Positions 59,402 to 64,000 of a DNA stretch of 64,000 nucleotides are shown here, piece after piece (position 1 is the first letter of the stretch; the number at the start of each line of letters is the position of its first letter). The notes under the pieces are model-generated. The model was not told the origin of the DNA. It worked only from the letters and a program-made list of their open reading frames with translations, and ran no database searches. This stretch comes from Arthrobacter sp. OV608. Lineage in GTDB: Bacteria > Actinomycetota > Actinomycetes > Actinomycetales > Micrococcaceae. The position numbers and the translations under genes were made by a program. The stretch is from assembly GCA_900110595.1 (NCBI GenBank), contig FOEZ01000005.1, positions 186,001 to 250,000 of the forward strand. Direction: 5' to 3'.

Positions 59402-59616
59402 CATCCCATTTCCTCCGCGGCCAGGACCGTCTCGAGGATGTACTGGTACGTCCACTCCGTCGAGTTCGGCGCCAGCGTGGGCCACTCACTGAACGCTTGG
59501 CCGGGCAGGAAGACACCCAGCATCACTGAATCGTCGCCGGCGGGCAACGCCCGTTCGACGCAGTGTTCGAGCCCGGGACGGGTGGCCGGGTCGGCGCTGT
59601 CAGGATAGTACCGCAT
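59402..59616 (-). pseudogene. N-terminal fragment of a luciferase-like flavin monooxygenase
   Basis: The 71-codon frame has a hydrophilic start (RYYPDSADPATRPGLEH), then the luciferase-like first strand and helix: VMLGVFLPGQAFSEW and TEWTYQYILETVLAAEEMG. The barrel stops there at TGA 59401-59403. Further downstream the same frame enters the ApeA-like remnant, so two unrelated fragments are joined. It is divergent from the second luciferase-like gene at 59909 and not a copy of it. Confidence 0.55.
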
Positions 59617-59740
59617 TAGAGACCTTTCTGAGCGAGAACGGAAGTTTCGTCGGGAACGTGCGATGCGGAGTCAGTCGACCTCCGAATCATGTCTTCGCGT
59701 AGCCGACTCGATCGCCACGCAACCGTCGGCCGCGGATGGA

Positions 59741-59837
59741 ATCGTATTCAGACGGCAAGGTATGGAACTCAATCTAAAAGTAGCGGTGTAGACGGCAGTA
59801 CTGATATCGTATTCACTGCTAATTGGTATCGTATTCA
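59741..59837 (+). repeat. Three direct repeats of ATCGTATTCA upstream of the luciferase-like gene
   Basis: Exact copies lie at 59741-59750, 59806-59815 and 59828-59837; the last two extend to TATCGTATTCA and are 22 bases apart, two helical turns. They are in an AT-rich divergent intergenic region 71 bases and more before the ATG at 59909. The arrangement suggests cooperative binding of an activator or repressor. Confidence 0.7.
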
Positions 59838-59908
59838 TAGTGAGTTTGAGCGGCGTGGCTATCGGGATTATCTTCGAAGCCGCGCACGAGTTGAGGAGGA
59901 TGGAAGAG

Positions 59909-61059
59909 ATGACGAGCGTGCCATCGGAAGCAGTTGATGTTCGTGTGGATAAGTGGTCGACGCCGCTATTGAATGATGAGAATCGTTTGAAGATGGCGAC
60001 GTTCGCAACCAACATGCGCGGGAGTGTGACGCTCGCGAATGTCGAAGGCAAGGTCCAGACCAGCTGGGAGGAGAGCCTGCGGTTGGCTCAGCATGCTGAC
60101 CGGATCGGACTCGATGCGGTGATTCCGGTGATGCGGTGGCGCGGGTTCGGTGGTAAGTGGAACTTGTCGGACCGTACGTTTGATCCGTTCACGTGGGCCA
60201 CGGCGGTGCTGGCATCGACGAAGCGGTCATGTCGTTCGCCACTGTTCAGGTTCCCGTGATCCACCCGATGATGGCGGCCAAGATGATCGTGACGGCGGAT
60301 CACGTCTCGGGGGGTCGTATGGGGGCGAACATCACGGCTGGTTGGTTCCCGGAGGAGTTCGCGATGTTCGGGCTCAAGCAGCGCGAGCACGCCGACCGTT
60401 ACGCCTACGCGGATGAGTGGACGACGTTACTCAAGATGTTGTGGACCCGTGATGACCGGTTCGATTTCAATGGCGAGTACCTTCAGGCGATTGACGCATT
60501 CTCGGATCCGCACCCGTTGCAAGATCCGTACCCGTTGGTGATGAACGCTGGTACGAGCGGTCCTGGCCGTGATTTTGCCGGCAAGCACAGCGATCTGATT
60601 TTCGCGTCGCTGCAGAATATGGAGATCGCGCAGCGTCAGATCGCCGAGATCAAGCAAGATGCGTTGCAGAAGCATGGTCGTGAGGTGCGGGTCTTCGGGC
60701 GGGTGCACATCGTGTGCCGCCCGACCGAGAAGGAAGCGCAGGAATACTTCCGTTGGGTGCATCGCGATAACGCCGATGTCGCTGCGATCGAAACGCTGCT
60801 AGCAGGGTTGAGCGGAAACTCCGCAAGCATGGATAGCATCCCTGAGGAGCATTGGCAGACGATCGAGCGGGTTGCTGCAGGGCGTGGTGCGTTGACCCTG
60901 GTCGGTTCCCCTGAGCAGGTCGTCGACGGGCTCTTGGAGCTCTCCAATGCCGGTCTTGATGGTGTCGCGATTTCCTGGGTCAACTACGACGAAGGCCTCC
61001 AGCAGATGGAAGACGACATCCTGCCCCTCATGGTCCAGGCCGGCCTCCGGACCACGTAA
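59909..61059 (+). pseudogene. Luciferase-like (LLM) flavin-dependent monooxygenase, single frameshift
   Basis: The frame from ATG 59909 (GAGGAGG 9 bases upstream) runs through ENRLKMATFATNMRGSVTLA and RTFDPFTWATAVLAST. It then breaks near 60225; the +1 frame continues with FATVQVPVIHPMMAAK, GGRMGANITAGWFPEEF and a normal C-terminus at 61059. Restoring one base gives a protein of about 383 residues of the dimethylsulfone/alkanesulfonate monooxygenase type. Either the gene is inactivated or there is a sequencing error; everything else is conserved. FMN-dependent oxygenation of a small organosulfur or cyclic ketone is plausible. Confidence 0.8.
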
Positions 61060-61283
61060 CACGGCCTGTTCTGATCTGCCCGCAATCCTGCGTCCGGCGA
61101 GCCGAGGCCGCCACGCCCATCAAAGAAGCCAGACCAGCGGGTCCACGACTCCATTGTGAAGAGCCCATACCCTGACGTGATTGGCATCACTGGGAGTCTT
61201 TCTGCGTGTCGGGAGCCCGCAGAAGATTCCGCATCTCAGTTTCTGTAAGGCTGAATTTGTTCACCATTCCTCGTGATCGTGTC
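61060..61283. other. Intergenic stretch before the P450 fragment
   Basis: No gene, strong hairpin or promoter was recognised here. It separates the luciferase-like gene from the P450 remnant. Confidence 0.4.
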
Positions 61284-61433
61284 GTGTCCCTAGACCCGTA
61301 TTCGGAGTCCATGAGCGACCATATAGGGGCGCACAACGAGTTGAGCGAAGCGGGCGAAGTCGTCTACTTGGAAAGATGCGGGGTCTACGCGACTGGTCGC
61401 TTTGACATCGTCAATCGGCTTTTCCGGGAATGG
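61284..61433 (+). pseudogene. Cytochrome P450 N-terminal fragment
   Basis: About 50 codons match the start of bacterial class I P450s: LDPYSESMSDHIGAHNELSE, AGEVVYLERCGVYATGRFD and IVNRLFREW. After REW the frame loses similarity and stops at 61473-61475. No heme-binding Cys loop is present anywhere near. It is a deletion remnant in the catabolic island. Confidence 0.6.
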
Positions 61434-61611
61434 CCCCCACACTGCCCCCACTGGCAACAACGAGCCCCAACCTAACAAAGTACTACTAGGCACACACACC
61501 CTGCACGGTAAGCACCTCACCGGGCTGCGGTTGAGGGACTGGCACGTTGGCTAAGATACGCTACCGCCTGCGTTCCACTCCCCAGGAACCGGAAAGCGGG
61601 CATCATCCGAC
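61434..61611. other. Unassigned sequence between the P450 fragment and the second oxidoreductase
   Basis: A frame here (KVLLGTHTLHGKHLTGLRL) resembles nothing I can name. No promoter is expected, since the flanking gene ends here. Confidence 0.3.
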
Positions 61612-63555
61612 TCATACTGCAGCCCCAACGCGGTATCCCTCGGAGATCGCATCGCCGATGCGCCGCGGGATAATGCAGTCACCGATGACTGAGATCGAGG
61701 ACATATCGAGTTCCTCCGCAGCACGGGGCAGTTCCGCGTTCGGGATGCGATGACGGTGCCAAACGATCAGGTCAGGTCGGAGCACCTCGGCTTCGCCCCC
61801 GAACACCGGCGTCAAGCGCACCTTGCTGGCGTCGTTGTCATCTGCGGAAAGGTCATGCATAGGCCAGTACCGTGTGCCGCCTTCCCCCAGCCGAGTGAGA
61901 AGCGGACCGATACTCTCATGCGGCACACGTGAGGCTATGGCGCCCAGCCGGGTGACGAAGAAGACTCTCCAACCGAGAAGTACCAACCGTTCAGCGGCGT
62001 TGTACGCGGGCCAGAATCCGTCGTCCTCATCAAACACCACTGCCATGCCAGGCTGCAGCTGTTCAGCAGGAGACATGATCACGTCGTCGACGGTGCGGAC
62101 AGGAACTTGCCCATACTCCGGCGGTGGGGTGGGACGTGACCCAGTCGCGATGATCACGTGGTCGCTCATCCCCTTGATGTCGGCCAGGTCGCCTTTCCCG
62201 ATCTCGACGCCCAGGTGCACCGTCACTCGCAACCGCCCCATTTCCCGGGTGAGATAGTCGACGATATCACCCAGGCTCCCCCGGTGGGGTGACTTCGAGG
62301 CAATCCGCACGCTGCCACCCAAGGAAGTTCCGCGCTCGTAGATCGTCACGTTGTGCCCGCGGCCGGCCGCCAACCGAGCGGCTTCCATACCTGCTATCCC
62401 CCCGCCGATAATGGTGACCTCTCGAGGGCGGTCGACCCTGATGTCCGCTGAATCAGGCCGCACGCGACCGATCTCTGCGTTGACCGCGCAGCGCACGTGC
62501 GGATCTAAGGCGCGGCATTCCTGGTTGATCCCCAGGCAGCCCCTGATCTCGGTCAAGCGTCCCTCACGGGACTTGTTGGGCAGCTCAGGGTCCGCCAATA
62601 GAGCTCGGGCCATGCCGACCATGTCCGCCGATCCGTTCTTGATCACGTTCTCGGCGCTGTCTACGTCCCGGATGCGCTGGCCCACGAGCACCGGCAGTCC
62701 GGTGACGGCGCGCACACGAGCGGCAGAAGGAACCGCAACCCCATCTTCATTTGTGGAGTCCTTGACGTAGGAGCCGCGGACGCCGTGGGTAATGCTGAGG
62801 TAGTCGACCTGCCCGGTAACAGCAAGCATCTCTGCGATGCGACACGTGTCCTCAATCGTCATGCCGCCGGGAATCTCCTCCTCGCCACTCAAGCGGACCC
62901 CGAGAATCGCACCCTGTGGCAGTTCGCTGCGAATCGATTCCAGCACCAGGTACATGAACCTCATCCGGTTCTCGAGCGATCCTCCGAACTCGTCCGTGCG
63001 CAGGTTGGTCGATTCCGACAGGAACTGGGCGACCAGATAGCCATGGGCAGCGTGGATCTCGATCCCGTCCAGTCCGGCCTGGACCATATGAGCGGTCGAA
63101 ACCCGATACCCCTCGACGATGTCGAGAATCTCCCTCTTTGTCAGCTCACGTGGAGGATAGGCGTCGCGCGGAGTCTTGATCATGCTCGGCGCTAGGGGAA
63201 TGTATTCCGATGCACCGCCGATGAATTCGCGGCCAACGTGGGCGAGCTGTCCGATCAGCAGTGCACCGTGCCTATGGACGACTTCAGCCTTATGTTCCAT
63301 GGCCGGGACAACCTCATCGAGGTAGGCTTCCACGTTTTTTCGGCTGCGCGTCCCCGAAGACGGGTGCACGATCGTCGCACCCTGGATGATCATCGCCACA
63401 CCCCCGGCGGCGAGCCGCTCGAAATGAACGGAGTCTTCCGGGGTCGGCACACCGTCCATAACGAGGCTCGTACCGGCCGGCAGGGCGACGAGGCGGTTCT
63501 TGAGCTGCTTGCCGCCGAGCATCATCGGACTGAAAACGTGAGGATACTGCGTCAT
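61612..63555 (-). CDS. Old-yellow-enzyme/FAD-NAD(P) oxidoreductase, 2,4-dienoyl-CoA reductase-like layout, one cluster Cys missing
   Basis: The 647-residue protein has the FMN barrel (MLGGKQLKNRLVALPAGTS, EIHAAHGYLVAQFLSES, TDEFGGSLENRMRF) and the FAD/NAD(P) part (VTIIGGGIAGMEAARLAAGRG, about residue 385). At residues 340-356 the cluster region reads C-x2-I-x3-C-x8-C, with Ile343 where the second Cys should be. It is a distant paralogue of the plus-strand oxidoreductase at 56695, which lacks the equivalent Cys. ATG 63555 is used; 16 more upstream codons are open. Substrate is unknown. Confidence 0.88.
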   Translation of the reverse strand: MTQYPHVFSPMMLGGKQLKNRLVALPAGTSLVMDGVPTPEDSVHFERLAAGGVAMIIQGATIVHPSSGTRSRKNVEAYLDEVVPAMEHKAEVVHRHGALLIGQLAHVGREFIGGASEYIPLAPSMIKTPRDAYPPRELTKREILDIVEGYRVSTAHMVQAGLDGIEIHAAHGYLVAQFLSESTNLRTDEFGGSLENRMRFMYLVLESIRSELPQGAILGVRLSGEEEIPGGMTIEDTCRIAEMLAVTGQVDYLSITHGVRGSYVKDSTNEDGVAVPSAARVRAVTGLPVLVGQRIRDVDSAENVIKNGSADMVGMARALLADPELPNKSREGRLTEIRGCLGINQECRALDPHVRCAVNAEIGRVRPDSADIRVDRPREVTIIGGGIAGMEAARLAAGRGHNVTIYERGTSLGGSVRIASKSPHRGSLGDIVDYLTREMGRLRVTVHLGVEIGKGDLADIKGMSDHVIIATGSRPTPPPEYGQVPVRTVDDVIMSPAEQLQPGMAVVFDEDDGFWPAYNAAERLVLLGWRVFFVTRLGAIASRVPHESIGPLLTRLGEGGTRYWPMHDLSADDNDASKVRLTPVFGGEAEVLRPDLIVWHRHRIPNAELPRAAEELDMSSISVIGDCIIPRRIGDAISEGYRVGAAV

Positions 63556-63856
63556 GGGGAGACCACCTGTCAAAGCTACCTGAAGCTGTTTGTATGGACA
63601 CAAGACTGCGCGGGCGCGGCTAGGCGATGGCGTCTGCCACTTTCAACACACTGCAACCGAAATCCTAAACAGGTTTGAATACGAAGGCAATCAGAGTTTG
63701 GGAACGAATTCAATCAGTGGCTATTCATCCATCACCAGACCAAGGCCAAGCGGGCAGGCGACCATCGCGTCAAATAGTGTCCCCGCTGTAGTGGGCGTTA
63801 CCGCGCCCGCTAACAACACCCAGCGGACGCCCTGCTGCCCGCTGGGGATCGCCTAA
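63556..63856. other. Upstream region of the second oxidoreductase
   Basis: An AT-richer region with no recognised gene. It carries one CGTATTCA-core motif (listed separately) and an inverse-oriented near match AACGAATTCA at 63703-63712. Short frames on both strands resemble nothing known. Confidence 0.4.
63676..63684 (-). promoter_or_regulatory. TCGTATTCA motif upstream of the second oxidoreductase
   Basis: On the minus strand this 9-base match to the ATCGTATTCA repeats lies 121-129 bases before the ATG at 63555, in gene orientation. Confidence 0.45.
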
Positions 63857-64000
63857 CGGGACGGGTTGCGGGCGGCCATCTTTGGGATCTGCTCATGCGG
63901 CAGCACCCACGATCCTACTGACCCCCTAGGCCGGCTGCTGTTCAACGTCCTGGGAATGGTGGCCGAGTTCGAGGCCGATCTGATCCGGGCGCGCACCCGC
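63857..64000 (+). pseudogene. Serine recombinase (resolvase/invertase) fragment, runs off the window
   Basis: The frame after the stop at 63854-63856 includes GSTHDPTDPLGRLLFNVLGM and VAEFEADLIRARTR, the conserved mid-region of Pin/Hin/Tn3-type serine recombinases just before the DNA-binding part. The catalytic-Ser N-terminal part is absent, since the frame is closed 45 codons upstream and the first 15 codons do not match. It is either a 5'-truncated pseudogene or frameshifted. It marks mobile DNA at the right edge. Confidence 0.65.

Noticed and set aside
59277..59516. Minus-strand frames at 59237-59485 and 59277-59516 as separate genes
   Set aside because: They overlap the luciferase-like and ApeA-like remnants in other frames and show no pattern of their own.
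63590..63856. 88-codon plus-strand frame before the recombinase fragment
   Set aside because: It is in the same frame as the recombinase fragment but has no similarity to a resolvase N-terminus and no catalytic Ser motif.

Overview
The window is a high-GC actinobacterial chromosome segment. It most resembles the Micrococcaceae (Arthrobacter/Pseudarthrobacter type): RbpA, OpcA, WhiA, a sufR-led SUF operon, DUF3099, frequent GTG starts and apparently leaderless genes all fit. The genus is inferred from gene content and order, not from a marker gene.

Layout. (1) 1-2458: two half-size ABC exporters and a YtrA-type GntR regulator. (2) 2459-12150: uvrA, a HAD phosphatase, a PlsC-type acyltransferase, then the conserved uvrC-rapZ-yvcK-whiA block. 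(3) 12250-17104: sodA, then gap-pgk-tpiA-secG and rbpA. (4) 17057-25298, minus strand: tkt-tal-pgi-zwf-opcA-pgl, nearly the whole pentose-phosphate set. (5) 25790-31126: heme O synthase ctaB, a methyltransferase, a SulP transporter fused to beta-carbonic anhydrase, and heme A synthase ctaA. (6) 31134-38221: an ABC-2 exporter pair divergent from sufR-sufB-sufD-Rieske-sufC-sufT. (7) 38344-43895: a zinc metallopeptidase, an acyl-CoA ligase/thiolase pair (YhfT/YhfS-like), and the biotin ECF transporter bioY-bioM-bioN. (8) 44132-50966: an accessory stretch of small membrane, SRPBCC, GNAT, YCII, C39-like lipoprotein, DUF1304, spore-photoproduct-lyase-like and DUF4166 genes, ending with arfB. (9) 51184-55785: an ABC-F ATPase, a VOC protein, SURF1, two small conserved proteins and fabG.

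From about 55,786 to the right end the character changes. GC and codon bias drop, intergenic spaces lengthen, and gene fragments appear. This looks like a decaying catabolic island. It holds two large old-yellow-enzyme/FAD-NAD(P) oxidoreductases, a frameshifted luciferase-like monooxygenase, a second luciferase-like fragment abutting a truncated ApeA/HEPN-type defence gene, a cytochrome P450 N-terminal fragment, and a serine recombinase fragment at the edge.

Two observations in the island stand out. First, a CGTATTCA-core motif lies upstream of all three flavin-enzyme genes, in the same orientation as each gene, with three copies before the luciferase-like gene. This suggests one regulator for the set. 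Second, both old-yellow-enzyme-type proteins lack the same (second) cysteine of the four that normally hold the 4Fe-4S cluster. In the core genome the most interesting items are the YhfT/YhfS pair beside bioYMN, whose thiolase has its second catalytic cysteine replaced by serine; the SulP-carbonic anhydrase fusion; and likely operators for SufR and LexA. No rRNA, tRNA or CRISPR array was seen.
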